Part shown: positions 10,501 to 19,274 of the stretch, piece by piece | Layout: each line of letters opens with the position of its first letter | How positions within the stretch are numbered: position 1 is the stretch's first letter | Assembly: GCA_034509425.1 (NCBI GenBank) | Contig: JAVTVJ010000559.1 | Coordinates: 1 to 64,000 of the forward strand | Length of the DNA stretch: 64,000 nucleotides | DNA from: Eopsaltria australis | Taxonomy: Eukaryota; Chordata; Aves; Passeriformes; Petroicidae | Direction: 5' to 3' | Made by a program: the position numbers and the translations under genes | Notes under the pieces: generated by a model | What the model was told of the DNA's origin: nothing | Database searches by the model: none | The model's input: only the letters and a program-made list of their open reading frames with translations

Positions 10501-11210
10501 TGATAAAAGTTTTATTAGAACACATAATCCCTAGGTATGGGGTAACTGAGGCTATAGACTCAGACCAAGGACCACATTTTACATCACGGGTCATACAAAA
10601 CCTAGCAAAAGCATTAGGAATCAGGTGGGAACAACATACCCCATGGCACCCGCAGAGCTCAGGGAGAGTAGAACGAATGAATGGTGAATTAAAGAAACAT
10701 CTAGCTAAATTAGTCATTGAAACAAAACTCTCATGGGTTAAATGTTTACCTCTTGCTCTGTTAAACATCCGAACACAACCTAGAACAGATATTGGAGTAT
10801 CCCCTTTTGAAATGTTATATGGAATGCCCTATGATATGGGATTACCTGAAGATCACCCAAATTTTTCCGATGCTACTATTAACATATATATTACACAGTT
10901 AATGAAACATAAACAAACACTTTGGGATAAAGGACTAATAACCCAAAGGCCCCCACTCGACATTACTTTGCATCAGGTAAAGCCGGGAGACTGGGTCCTC
11001 ATCAAAACCTGGAAAGAATCCCCCCTGCAACCCCGGTGGGAAGGACCTTACCTCACCCTACTGACAACGCACACGGCAGTACGTACGGCTGAGCGAGGTT
11101 GGACTCACGCAAGCCGTATCAAAGGACCAGTTAGTCCTCCAAAAGAGTGGACCGTGGTTAGCCAACCAGGGGACTTAAAGCTAAAGATCTCCCGAACAAC
11201 TCGAGAGTAA
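7533..11210 (+). CDS. pol: Pol polyprotein: protease, RT, RNase H, integrase
   Basis: The frame stays open from the gag amber codon to TAA at 11208-11210. Numbering from 7581: protease active site LVDSGAE at residues 16-22; RT with LVHDLREINKR, LPQGYTESPNLF and the catalytic YVDD at 307-310; RNase H with FVDGSSK near 607 and TDSKYGYG near 670. An unusual cysteine-rich block follows at 767-809. Integrase has an H-x3-H and C-x2-C zinc site (HQKTH near 10190; CPTC at 10293-10304) and the D,D-35-E triad at 10389, 10563 and 10671. A GPY/F domain (EGPYLTLL near 11040) is typical of gammaretroviral integrase. It copies the RNA genome and inserts it. Made only as Gag-Pol by stop suppression. No frameshift or stop seen. 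With gag broken early, this copy probably cannot express it normally. Confidence 0.95.
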   Translation, partial: RGQGLYLLGTHKHREPLIKLKVGPLSEELEFLVDSGAERSTMQRLPSGCKLSKGTASVIGAKGEPFKVGIAKGIMVETDTKVGVGDFLIVPEAEYNLLGRDLITELGINLEVRDNEIQIRLCPLTVEDEQMINPEVWYTPESMGQLKIPPFTVNIKNPEIPIKLKQYPLSLESRRGLKPEVERLIAQGLLEPCMSPFNTPILAVKKPNGTYRLVHDLREINKRTIPRFPVVANPYTLLSKLGPENLWYSVIDLKDAFWACPLDESCRDYFAFEWEDPDTNRKQQLRWAVLPQGYTESPNLFGQALDQLLQEYQPTPGTTLIQYVDDLLVAGEKEEAVRTESIKLLNFLGLKGLKVSKSKLQFVEEEVRYLGHYIRKGEKRIDPERVKGILSLPPPKNKKQIRQILGLLGYCRQWIENYSSKVKFLYAKLSTDGLVKWSNQDQEELCRIKEDLANAPVLSLPDLKRPFYLFINIENGTVYGVLTQDWAGKKKPIGYLSKLLDPVSQGWPTCLQAIVGCALLVEEARKITFNGNLKVFTPHNIRTVLQQKAEKWISDSRLLKYEGILLEAPNLTLETTSLQNPAQFLYGKPEHTELAHDCLNTIEEQTKIRPDLEEEELEEGERIFVDGSSKVVDGKRKSGYALVDGKSLKVIESGPLNSSWSAQACELYAILQALKRLRGREGTIYTDSKYGYGVVHTFGKIWEERGLRNSQGKDLIHQELIQEVLAAIRQPKRIAVVHIRGHQRGIDYKTRGNNSADQEAKRAALLALHLRAVDDPWASRKKCHSCGNNLKEFPCYACWKNWGEEAIQCACDTPGINYCYHHGECYNILSSTVQKEEETEQLIFTPKEKQKIQGMGITKDNEGKWRLPDGRELLPKSMASRVLTHIHQKTHWGSQALVDHFATKYMCIGLHDLAKQITQGCPTCLKVNRVAQRKLPQGGRPSALRPFSRVQIDFTEFPKSERYKYVLVIVDHLTHYVEAFPTARATAQAVIKVLLEHIIPRYGVTEAIDSDQGPHFTSRVIQNLAKALGIRWEQHTPWHPQSSGRVERMNGELKKHLAKLVIETKLSWVKCLPLALLNIRTQPRTDIGVSPFEMLYGMPYDMGLPEDHPNFSDATINIYITQLMKHKQTLWDKGLITQRPPLDITLHQVKPGDWVLIKTWKESPLQPRWEGPYLTLLTTHTAVRTAERGWTHASRIKGPVSPPKEWTVVSQPGDLKLKISRTTRE
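9879..10007 (+). other. Cysteine-rich insertion between RNase H and integrase
   Basis: Pol residues 767-809 hold eight cysteines spaced C-x2-C-x8-C-x2-C-x10-C-x-C-x7-C-x5-C, with a His pair before the last one. The two C-x2-C pairs look like a zinc-binding fold. It lies between the last RNase H motif and the integrase HHCC domain, where gammaretroviral pol usually has only a linker. Function unknown to me. Confidence 0.7.
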
Positions 11211-11217
11211 AAATCAG

Positions 11218-11607
11218 ATGACATTTCAAGTAAAATACCTTCCAAAACAGCATTTTACAAAAGAAGGAAAAATACTCAGAGACTGTGTTCGTATTGTTTG
11301 TACTGATAGAATTTGCCAAGGAAACTGTTACCCATTTGTATGTTATATTTGTAAAGTTTGTAAAGAAGAGTGGTGGACCCACTGCCGTGGGGGCTACCCC
11401 CCTTTAGGAGTCTGCTCCTTATGCCAGACTCTTCAAAGAGATCTGACTGATTGGGTACTGGCCAATAAGGTAATTAAAGGGGAAATTGAGAAAGAGTCAG
11501 AAGAATGGTGGGAAATATTTGTCCGGGGTATTAAACCAGAATTATATTGCTATCATTTAAACGAACCCACTCCATTTGTGGCAGACATTATAACTGGGCT
11601 GTGTTGA
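11218..11607 (+). CDS. Cysteine-rich accessory ORF between pol and env
   Basis: A 129-codon frame starts 7 bp after the pol stop, in a different frame from pol and env, and ends TGA at 11605-11607. Residues 23-69 carry ten cysteines (23, 28, 33, 37, 42, 45, 48, 56, 66, 69), including CYICKVC and CSLC, which suggests zinc binding. The C-terminal half is acidic and Trp-rich (KESEEWWEIF). There is no signal peptide or membrane segment. Simple gammaretroviruses have no gene here. A similar cysteine-rich frame with C-x2-C-Q sits just before env in the tRNA-Trp provirus (56113-56250), so I think it is a real accessory gene and not chance. It would need its own spliced message or leaky reinitiation. 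I do not recognise the family. Alternatives: a degenerate pol tail, or a second exon of Env. Confidence 0.6.
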   Translation: MTFQVKYLPKQHFTKEGKILRDCVRIVCTDRICQGNCYPFVCYICKVCKEEWWTHCRGGYPPLGVCSLCQTLQRDLTDWVLANKVIKGEIEKESEEWWEIFVRGIKPELYCYHLNEPTPFVADIITGLC

Positions 11608-11743
11608 CAACACATAAAAGAAATAAATTGCCACGCACTAGATATCAAGGGCAGCAATTGGCATACCTATATACAACGGTCCAGAAAGAGGGGGCCAGAA
11701 CGAAAACACTCTTCAGGAAACCACCGTCCTTGCTGCCGAGAAG

Positions 11744-13813
11744 ATGGGACACCCCGTGGCTCGACGCAACCGAGTCGACGGGCGAGGCAGAGGGACAGAG
11801 GAACGCACAGGAGGAGGCCCGAGTGGGACCAAAATATCATGGATGCCGAAATGCCCCTTGAATGGGAGTAAAACATCCTGGCCAGAAAAGAACCAAATTG
11901 GTAGCCTCCACTCAGGTAAGGAAAGCCATTCTAAAATAACCCCTCATGACAACAGGGGAAACCTTATTTCTCATATATATACTACATTGGTGTTACTGCT
12001 CTGCCACACCCCATATACACACTCACATCCACACCAACCTTTTAATTGGACCCTCCGTCGGATGGATGACAACACCATCCTGCAAACGATTGTCGTTAAC
12101 GGAGCCCCTAACTTTATAGCTGGCCTATGTAATATGACAAACATCGGCCACTGCGGACACGTGATGAACATGACCGGGTTCTATATGTGCCCAGCCTCTA
12201 ATAGGGGTAGAACCTATTGTAATAGCCCAGGACATTATTACTGTGCCTATTGGGGATGTGAAACCATAGCCTCCGATTGGTCGCCAGGGGGAGGACCAGA
12301 TGAATACTTGAAGGTCAATTTCGGACCCTATGGATGCGAAAAACATTGGCTAAGTTCATCTGGTGGAGTTTCCTATCTAGGCACATGTCTACACATACAC
12401 TTAAATGTCACCAAGCCTGATGATCCTGGATGGTTGGTGGGGAAAATGTGGGGTATACGACATTGGGAACCAGGGGCTGATAGAGGCAATTTAATACAAA
12501 TTAAAAAGGAGCTAGTGCCACATGACCCATCACCAATAGGGCCTAACTCTGTAATCGATGAGAATATATTGGAAACCAACACAAGCAAACCAAAGGGGCC
12601 TAGCAATACATCCATAGGTCTCAAAACTACCCCTTATGAAGGAGAAATTTTACAGAAAATACTGCAGGCTAGCTTTAAAGCATTAAACAAGACCCACCCT
12701 GAGCTGACTAAAGAGTGCTGGCTGTGTTATGATATAAGACCTCCCTTTTATGAAGCCATTGGAACAATAGACAAAGTAAGAAGAGTAAATGGAAGTAATC
12801 CAAGGGAGTGCTTATGGAAACAAAGCAAAGGAAATACCCCAGGAATCACCCTAACCCAAATAAATAGACAAGGAACCTGTGTGGGAAATGTTTCAGGCAA
12901 ACATAAACATCTCTGTAATAAAACCATAGAGCTAAACAAACCCGGAAAAAGAGCTGACTGGCTCCTACCAGCAGCTAATGCTAAATGGCTTTGCTCAAAT
13001 TTAGGAATTACACCCTGTTTGTTAACAACAGCTTTTAATCAGACTCACGAATACTGTGTGCAAGTGATAATAGTACCCCGTATCATATACCATCCAAAGG
13101 AGTATGTGCTGGAACAACAAACCACAGTCGAACATCACTTGGTAAAGAGAGAACCCTTTACCGCATTAACTGTGGCCCTCTTATTGACTATAGGAGGAAC
13201 GGGAGTGGGAACAGGAGTAGCCGCTTTAGCATCCCAAGGATCTGAGTTAAAAACTTTGAGGCAATCTGTAGATGAAGACTTAGAGAAAATAGAAAAAGCC
13301 ATAGACGCGTTAACCAACTCAGTCAGATCTTTATCAGAAGTGGTGTTACAAAACAGAAGGGGGCTTGACTTACTTCTTCTACAGCAGGGAGGACTATGTG
13401 TAGCTTTAAAGGAACAATGCTGCACTTATGTAGATTCAACAGGGGTAGCAGTAGACACCATGGCAGAACTCCGGAAACAACTAGACCAGAGAAAACGGGA
13501 AAGAGAATCCCAACAGAGCTGGTATCAAACTTGGTTTAATCATTCCCCATGGCTCACGACGTTACTATCCACTATAGCGGGACCCTTAATTTTAGTCATT
13601 TTAGGACTAATTTTTGGACCTTGTATTTTTAACCGCCTGATAGCAATTGTGAAAGGCCGCTTAGAAGCCGCACATCTTATGCTACTAAGGGCCAAATATG
13701 AACAAATAGAAAATGAACCAGAAGACGAAGGCATGAAGTGGTGTCAGCTAGAACTGAAAAGGTTTAATGAACAAATCAAAGAAAGTTCCATAAAAGAAAG
13801 GGGGGAATTGTAA
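11744..13813 (+). CDS. env: Envelope glycoprotein, gamma type, open frame
   Basis: Env mediates receptor binding and membrane fusion. The 689-codon frame starts at the ATG at 11744. The first 75 residues are long, basic and hydrophilic; a hydrophobic signal segment follows at about 77-92. The surface subunit has many N-x-S/T sites and the CWLC motif at 325-328. A basic cleavage site (LVKR) ends at about 469 and is followed by a hydrophobic fusion peptide. The transmembrane subunit has an LQNRRGLDLL immunosuppressive-type segment from 535, a CX6CC motif at 552-560, a membrane anchor at about 602-630 and a cytoplasmic tail. CWLC plus CX6CC means a gamma-type, disulphide-linked Env. The stop codon TAA lies inside the first bases of the 3' LTR. 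No break is seen. The unusually long leader, with a splice-donor-like site at 11916, may mean the true message is spliced differently. Confidence 0.93.
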   Translation: MGHPVARRNRVDGRGRGTEERTGGGPSGTKISWMPKCPLNGSKTSWPEKNQIGSLHSGKESHSKITPHDNRGNLISHIYTTLVLLLCHTPYTHSHPHQPFNWTLRRMDDNTILQTIVVNGAPNFIAGLCNMTNIGHCGHVMNMTGFYMCPASNRGRTYCNSPGHYYCAYWGCETIASDWSPGGGPDEYLKVNFGPYGCEKHWLSSSGGVSYLGTCLHIHLNVTKPDDPGWLVGKMWGIRHWEPGADRGNLIQIKKELVPHDPSPIGPNSVIDENILETNTSKPKGPSNTSIGLKTTPYEGEILQKILQASFKALNKTHPELTKECWLCYDIRPPFYEAIGTIDKVRRVNGSNPRECLWKQSKGNTPGITLTQINRQGTCVGNVSGKHKHLCNKTIELNKPGKRADWLLPAANAKWLCSNLGITPCLLTTAFNQTHEYCVQVIIVPRIIYHPKEYVLEQQTTVEHHLVKREPFTALTVALLLTIGGTGVGTGVAALASQGSELKTLRQSVDEDLEKIEKAIDALTNSVRSLSEVVLQNRRGLDLLLLQQGGLCVALKEQCCTYVDSTGVAVDTMAELRKQLDQRKRERESQQSWYQTWFNHSPWLTTLLSTIAGPLILVILGLIFGPCIFNRLIAIVKGRLEAAHLMLLRAKYEQIENEPEDEGMKWCQLELKRFNEQIKESSIKERGEL
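11913..11921 (+). promoter_or_regulatory. Consensus-like splice donor inside the env leader
   Basis: CAG|GTAAGG, with the junction after 11915, is close to a perfect 5' splice site. It lies upstream of the env signal segment. It could allow a doubly spliced message; use is inferred. Confidence 0.35.
13792..13808 (+). other. Polypurine tract
   Basis: AAAGAAAGGGGGGAAT lies directly before the 3' LTR and would prime plus-strand DNA synthesis. It also codes for the last residues of Env. Confidence 0.85.
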
Positions 13814-14357
13814 TCAATGAAGTATTTGTTCATTAAACAGGACAAAATCCCTAAGTATAAATAAACCTTTGCTGGTGCCAGCACTATCTTACAGGAGATA
13901 AGCTGGAACTTGTCCTGCAGGAAACAAGCTGATAAGCTCCCTAAGTGTAAATAACTTTATCGTATGATTAATGTTGCCTAATCTTTGCTGGCGCCAACAC
14001 TATCTTGCAGGAACCCAGCTGGAAATTGACCTATATAATCCTTGTTTATATTAGCAGTATTTTACAGGAATAGAAACTTGTAACGAATTTGCTGAGTAAT
14101 AAAACAACAAGAAGCCGAGCATGCGCAGAGTACCTCGATCACGGAAGCCAACAAGCCGAGCACGCGCAGAGTACCTCGATCACGGAAGCCAACCAGCATA
14201 AAAGAACTCCGAAAAGCTCAGATGGCGCGGCAGCCGGCGGGACGGAGATCCCCTGTCGCCCAGCGCTGAATTGCCCTTTTTGCTTTGCTTGCTTGTAATC
14301 AATAAATTATATAATTGAACTTATAGACCTATTGGCTCGGTCTTTTCACCTATAACA
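13809..14357 (+). repeat. 3' LTR of the tRNA-His provirus (549 bp)
   Basis: Same length and ends as the 5' LTR, with three differences by eye. Followed at once by gaag, the target duplication. Confidence 0.95.
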
Positions 14358-14361
14358 GAAG

Positions 14362-15326
14362 GGACAAAATGTTTGTAACAACTCTCTAATGCCTACTGCT
14401 TCTTGAAGTGTATGGGCATCTATAGAAATTTGCTGCTGATTACAAAATAATGTGGATCAGAGTAGGCCCTGTGAGCCACTGTCAGGGATAAAATTCCCTG
14501 TAAGATAGACCTTCAACATAACCAGCATTTTTCAAGTTTTGAATTGTTTTGCTTTAAAACACAAGGGTATAAACTATTAGAAAAATATGTTTGGGACATC
14601 ATGTGTTCACAAGTGATCAGCTGTATGTCTTTAGAAAAAGCATATTCTACAGCATGTGAGAACAGTAAATGTGTAGCTGAGGCATTAATCATCAGATCAG
14701 ATCTATAACCCATCAAAACTATGATGACCTCTCTAAACCAGATTATACTCATTACAAATCGTCCCTCTAGTCTATTCTTACCATGCTTACCTAAGGAAAT
14801 TAGGCTTATGCAGATGTGTTGCCTATATATCTCTACATAAATTTATCTGTCCGCTGTTTTTACTCACTGATAATTTTAGAATGGCCAATTTGAACCAAGT
14901 TTGTCAGTAAGGTAGAGTTATAAATGCCTTATAAATTTCTTTCAAATTTGTTTCAAGGTACAAGAGAAAGATCCTCACAACACTCCTACTGAGGCAAAAG
15001 CAGGAAAATTACCAACTTCTATTCACTCTATGGCCAAGAGGCATAGCAGCCTAAACTCAGTTCCAGAATACACAAAGCAAAATGTGTAGGTGAGAGGACA
15101 TAGAATAAAGACAACAGTTTTGTTTTTTTTAAATTAGGCTAACAGACTTGGAAAGGAACAGGGGATGGACTAGTGGGAGGGAACTGGGAACATGGAAAAC
15201 GGTTGAATGTGTTGCAGTGGTACTATGGCAACAACACATGATATGAAAGTAAGCCAACCTGTACTACTACCGAAACAACCACTTTTTCACATAAAAGTTT
15301 GTAATCAATGACAAAAAAAAAGAAAA
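14362..15326. other. AT-rich flank with no recognised feature
   Basis: Apparently unique sequence. No frame longer than about 80 codons and no motif I can name. Confidence 0.6.
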
Positions 15327-15708
15327 CTCGTTGTTGGAGTTTGGATTTAGTTTTTTTTCCTCAGGAATTTTTTCTCCCATGGGTTGCTAAGAGACTAATG
15401 ACTGAGCTAATGGCTGAGTACTTAAGAGAACAAAGCACCACGGCTAGGGCCTTTCTCCTTGGCAGGGTGGGGCAGAATCACTCTCATGGAAGCAGGGCCT
15501 GACAATGCGAGATTTTGGAGACTGAAAAAGCAAGGGCGGGGGGAGGTCACTCTCTTGCTCAGAACCCTCGGAGCCGGACAGTTGGAGCTGCTGTCTGTTG
15601 AACCCACGGCCCCTGAGAAGCCAGCACGGAGCTGCTGGTCTGTCTGCTGTGAGTCTTTTCTCTCTGCCCCATCGGGAGCTGCCTGCCACGAGCCTGCCTC
15701 TCCCCCAC

Positions 15709-17343
15709 TGTTGTGGTTTTAGTTTGCTTATTCAGGTTTGTGGCTAAATGCCAGCACACTTACTTAAATTTACTTGATTGCTTGTTGTGAGATAAGGATT
15801 AGGAGTAGGCAAAGCAGGCTCAAACTTTATAAAGTACAAAGAAGTTTTATTAATATATCTAAGACAAAGGGAAAAAGAAAAAAAAACTCAAGAAAAAAAA
15901 ACTAGAACAAACTCCCCAGACTACCCCTCCTTCCCCACATCTCCATTTCAATTCTCTCTGACAACATACAAAAGACAACACTTCGACTTCCAGTCAGTTT
16001 ACCACTTCAGAAACAGCTCTTGTTCTAGTTCATTTAGGGAGAGAAGTTTCTTTTGCTTACACTATGGATCTTCTGTAAGAAAAATACAGTTTTTATGGGT
16101 CTTCTGCCTCACCATTAACCGCCGTCTGGAGCACAGTCCAGCTTAATGGTGGATCTCTCCCACACCAGTAGCCTTCCCACAGCCACTATGGTGGGTTATG
16201 AACAGTCCACAGGGTACCTGTTTTAAGGACGGCCAGTTCAATTGCAGCAACAAAGAAAATCCCTTCTTCTGTGCTCAGCAACACAGGTTCTCTTGACAAC
16301 TCAGGTTCTCTAGCATTCTCCCCGGGACCAGGGCTCTGGATCACAGCCTCTCCTCTCTCTTGGTTCTAGTTTCTCATCAGGCTGTACTTTTTCAACACTT
16401 ACTTGTCTGTACTTAGGTATTTCAGTTCATTGGCTGCAATAAGAACCTCACATCCCCCTTTGGACTATATCTTCATATATTACAGAGAATTTATTAGCTC
16501 AGTCCCCAACCATGGTTCTCCAAAAGAGTTTTCAGCTTCATTTTTGAAGCAACTTCTCATGCACCTCCCTCTAGGTATCAGTTCTGCTTTCTTCACTGAC
16601 TGTAAAGTCTCTGCGCTGCACTATGTAGATGTCCTCACTCGTTCCTCTCTCTGCGAGGAAGGATGGGTGTCTGTGAGTTTAGTCCAGGCATGGAGAGAGT
16701 TAATCTCTGTCTCTCTCTCTCCGGCAGTGTGAGGATCACGTGCTCTTTGCCGGGCTGCTTGAACAGGTCCGAGCTGAATGCCAGACGCTCTCAGAGTCTC
16801 TGCTTGGCTCGGCCAAGCTGGCTCGGCCTGCTGGGGCCATCTGGGCCCGGGGTGACAGGGCAGGGCCTGGCCCGAGCTGGATGGAGTCTGGCCTGGTCCT
16901 TGCCTGGCCCGGAGCAGGGGCCTGGCTCTCCCTCTCGTGTAGCTGGCACACTGGCTGAGCTGTATCTGCTGAAGATTCCAGCCGTTCCTCCCCCATGCCT
17001 GCCCGGCTGCAGCGGCACGGCTGCCATAACACCTCCCTTCCCCCCCCCATCCCTCCTTCGGAAGGAGGTGGGGGGGGGCCTTACCAGTGAGAGAAGCAGG
17101 AGCTGCTCCTCTCCACACAGCAGCAGCAGGTCCAAAAAGGAAGAGCGTCAGAAAGTCTCTGCTTATATATGGTTTTTTCCTTGAAGGCGGACTAACTTTT
17201 TAATTGGTTTACTTATCTATCAATTCTTAAAACTACCTGATTATTGGCTCTCTCTCTCGCAGGAAGGAAGTTGTATTTCTTCCTGCATTCCTGCAGCCCA
17301 GATCACTTCTTAGATTTTGACCCCTCTGGCCTAACCCAGGACA
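15709..17343 (-). repeat. 3' LTR of the family-A element
   Basis: Plus-strand ends are TGTTGTGGTTTTAG and CTAACCCAGGACA. On the minus strand it has AATAAA in an ATTAATAAAACTTC context. It closely resembles the solo copy at 22078-23711. Confidence 0.9.
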
Positions 17344-17360
17344 TTCTACCTCTCGCCTTC
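17344..17360 (-). other. Polypurine tract of the family-A element
   Basis: On the minus strand AAGGCGAGAGGTAGAA lies directly against the 3' LTR. Confidence 0.6.
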
Positions 17361-17609
17361 AGGAAAAACCATATATAAGACTTATTATCAAAATTACATT
17401 AATTATACAATCTTTACTTAGAATAAGAAAAATTACGAAACTAAGCAGAAAGCTTCTTACACAAACCTCTACCTCTAGACTTTATATGACTACTACAATA
17501 CACAGTTTCTACTACCATTTACTTTATTTTGTATTTTAATACATGCTTTGCCTATTATTTCTCTTAATCAATCCTTATCTCAAAACTCTCATCAATTTGC
17601 CCATTATTT

Positions 17610-17635
17610 GGTTCGATTTCCCGGCCAATGCACCA
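17610..17635 (-). other. Primer-binding site for tRNA-Gly
   Basis: The plus strand spells the 3' end of tRNA-Gly, ending CCGGCCAATGCACCA, 5 bp from the LTR at 17641. The last 18 bases match exactly; one extra T lies further in. On the minus strand this is a proper primer site, not a tRNA gene, because the rest of the tRNA is missing. Confidence 0.88.
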
Positions 17636-17640
17636 TTGAA

Positions 17641-19274
17641 TGTTGTGGTTTTAGTTTGCTTATTCAGGTTTGTGGCTAAATGCTAGTACACTTACTTAAA
17701 TTTACTTGATTGCTTGTTGTGAGATAAGGATTAGGAGTAGGCAAAGCAGGCTCAAACTTTATAAAGTACAAAGAAGTTTTATTAATATATCTAAGACAAA
17801 GGGAAAAAGAAAAAAAAACTCAAGAAAAAAAAACTAGAACAAACTCCCCAGACTACCCCTCCTTCCCCACATCTCCATTTCATTCTCTCTGACAACATAC
17901 AAAAGACAACACTTCGACTTCTAGTCAGTTTACCACTTCAGAAACAGCTCTTGTTCTAGTTCATTTAGGGAGAGAAGTTTCTTTTGCTTACACTATGGAT
18001 CTTCTGTAAGAAAAATACAGTTTTTATGGGTCTTCTGCCTCACCATTAACCGCCGTCTGGAGCACAGTCCAGCTTAATGGTGGATCTCTCCCACACCAGT
18101 AGCCTTCCCACAGCCACTATGGTGGGTTATGAACAGTCCACAGGGTACCTGTTTTAAGGATGCCCAGTTCAATTGCAGCAACAAAGAAAATCCCTTCTTC
18201 TGTGCTCAGCAACACAGGTTCTCTTGACAACTCAGGTTCTCTAGCATTCTCCCCGGGACCAGGGCTCTGGATCACAGCCTCTCCTCTCTCTTAGTTCTAG
18301 TTTCTCATCAGGCTGTACTTTTTCAACACTTACTTGTCTGTACTTAAGTATTTCAGTTCATTGGCTGCAATAAGAACTTCACATCTCCCTTTGGACTATA
18401 TCTTCATATATTACAGAGAATTTATTAGCTCAGTCCCCAACCATGGTTCTCTAAAAGAGTTTTCAGCTTCATTTTTGAAGCAACTTCTCATGCACCTCCC
18501 TCTAGGTATCAGTTCTGCTTTCTTCACTGACTGTAAAGTCTCTGCGCTGCACTATGTAGATGTCCTCACTCGTTCCTCTCTCTGCGAAGAAAGATAGGTG
18601 TCTGTGAGTTTAGTCCAGGCATGGAGAGAGTTAATTTCTGTCTCTCTCTCTCCAGCAGTGTGAAGATCACGTGCTCTTTGCCAGGCTGCTTGAACAAGTC
18701 CGAGCTGAATGCCAGACGCTCTCAGAGTCTCTGCTTGGCTCGGCCAAGCTGGCTCGGCCTGCTGGGGCCATCTAAGCCTAAGGTGACAGAGCAGGGCCTG
18801 GCCCGAGCTAGATGGAGTCTGGCCTAGTCCTTGCCTAGCCCAGAGCAGGGGCCTGGCTCTCCCTCTCGTGTAGCTGGCACACTGGCTGAGCTGTATCTGC
18901 TGAAGATTCCAGCCGTTCCTCCCCCATGCCTGCCCAGCTGCAGCGGCACGGCTGCCATAACACCTCCCTTCCCCCCCCCATCCCTCCTTCGGAAGGAGGT
19001 GGGGGGGGGCCTTACCAGTGAGAGAAGCAAGAACTGCTCCTCTCCACACAGCAGCAGCAGGTCCAAAAAGAAAGAGCGTCAGAAAGTCTCTGCTTATATA
19101 TGGTTTTTTCCTTGAACGCGGACTAACTTTTTAATTAGTTTACTTATCTATCAATTCTTAAAACTACCTGATTATTGGCTCTCTCTCTCGCAGAAAAGAA
19201 GTTGTATTTCTTCCTGCATTCCTGCAGCCCAGATCACTTCTTAGATTTTGACCCCTCTGGCCTAACCCAAGACA
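17641..19274 (-). repeat. 5' LTR of the family-A element, heavily G-to-A changed
   Basis: Same ends as its partner LTR. Compared with the partner and the solo copy at 22078, it carries about 26 plus-strand G-to-A changes, mostly GG to AG, clustered from about 18290 to 19271. Only about nine C-to-T changes are seen. Confidence 0.88.

Larger units (their letters stand above)
5107..14361 (+). mobile_element. Nearly intact gammaretrovirus-like provirus (tRNA-His primed)
   Basis: A 9.25-kb provirus (5111-14357) is flanked by a 4-bp duplication, gaag (5107-5110 and 14358-14361). Order: LTR, tRNA-His primer site, leader, gag, pol, a cysteine-rich ORF, env, polypurine tract, LTR. Gag and pol share one frame separated by an amber codon, and env has CWLC and CX6CC motifs. 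Both are gammaretroviral (class I) hallmarks. By eye the two LTRs differ at three of 549 positions, so insertion is recent. The one clear coding break is an in-frame amber codon early in gag (6303-6305). Family and features are read from sequence; the recent age is inference. Confidence 0.93.
15709..19274 (-). mobile_element. Family-A mini LTR element (tRNA-Gly primed, tiny interior)
   Basis: A complete two-LTR element flanked by cccac (15704-15708 and 19275-19279). LTRs of 1635 and 1634 bp enclose only about 297 bp (17344-17640). A tRNA-Gly primer site abuts the LTR at 17641-19274, so that is the 5' LTR and the element runs on the minus strand. A purine-rich tract abuts the other LTR. The interior has no coding capacity, so it must have moved using proteins from another element. 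Open frames of up to 173 codons inside these LTRs repeat in each copy simply because the DNA is shared. Confidence 0.9.

Noticed and set aside
11547..11861. 104-codon ORF spanning the accessory ORF end and env start
   Set aside because: Overlaps both neighbours in a third frame; no motif and no reason to prefer it.
16621..17184. Overlapping open frames of 104-173 codons on both strands, repeated at 18552-19115 and 23030-23551
   Set aside because: They lie in family-A LTRs and recur only because the LTR DNA recurs. Composition follows the GC-rich LTR and they shift length with small changes.
17610..17635. Apparent tRNA-Gly gene end
   Set aside because: Only the 3' 26 bases are present, placed 5 bp from an LTR. 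It is a primer-binding site.
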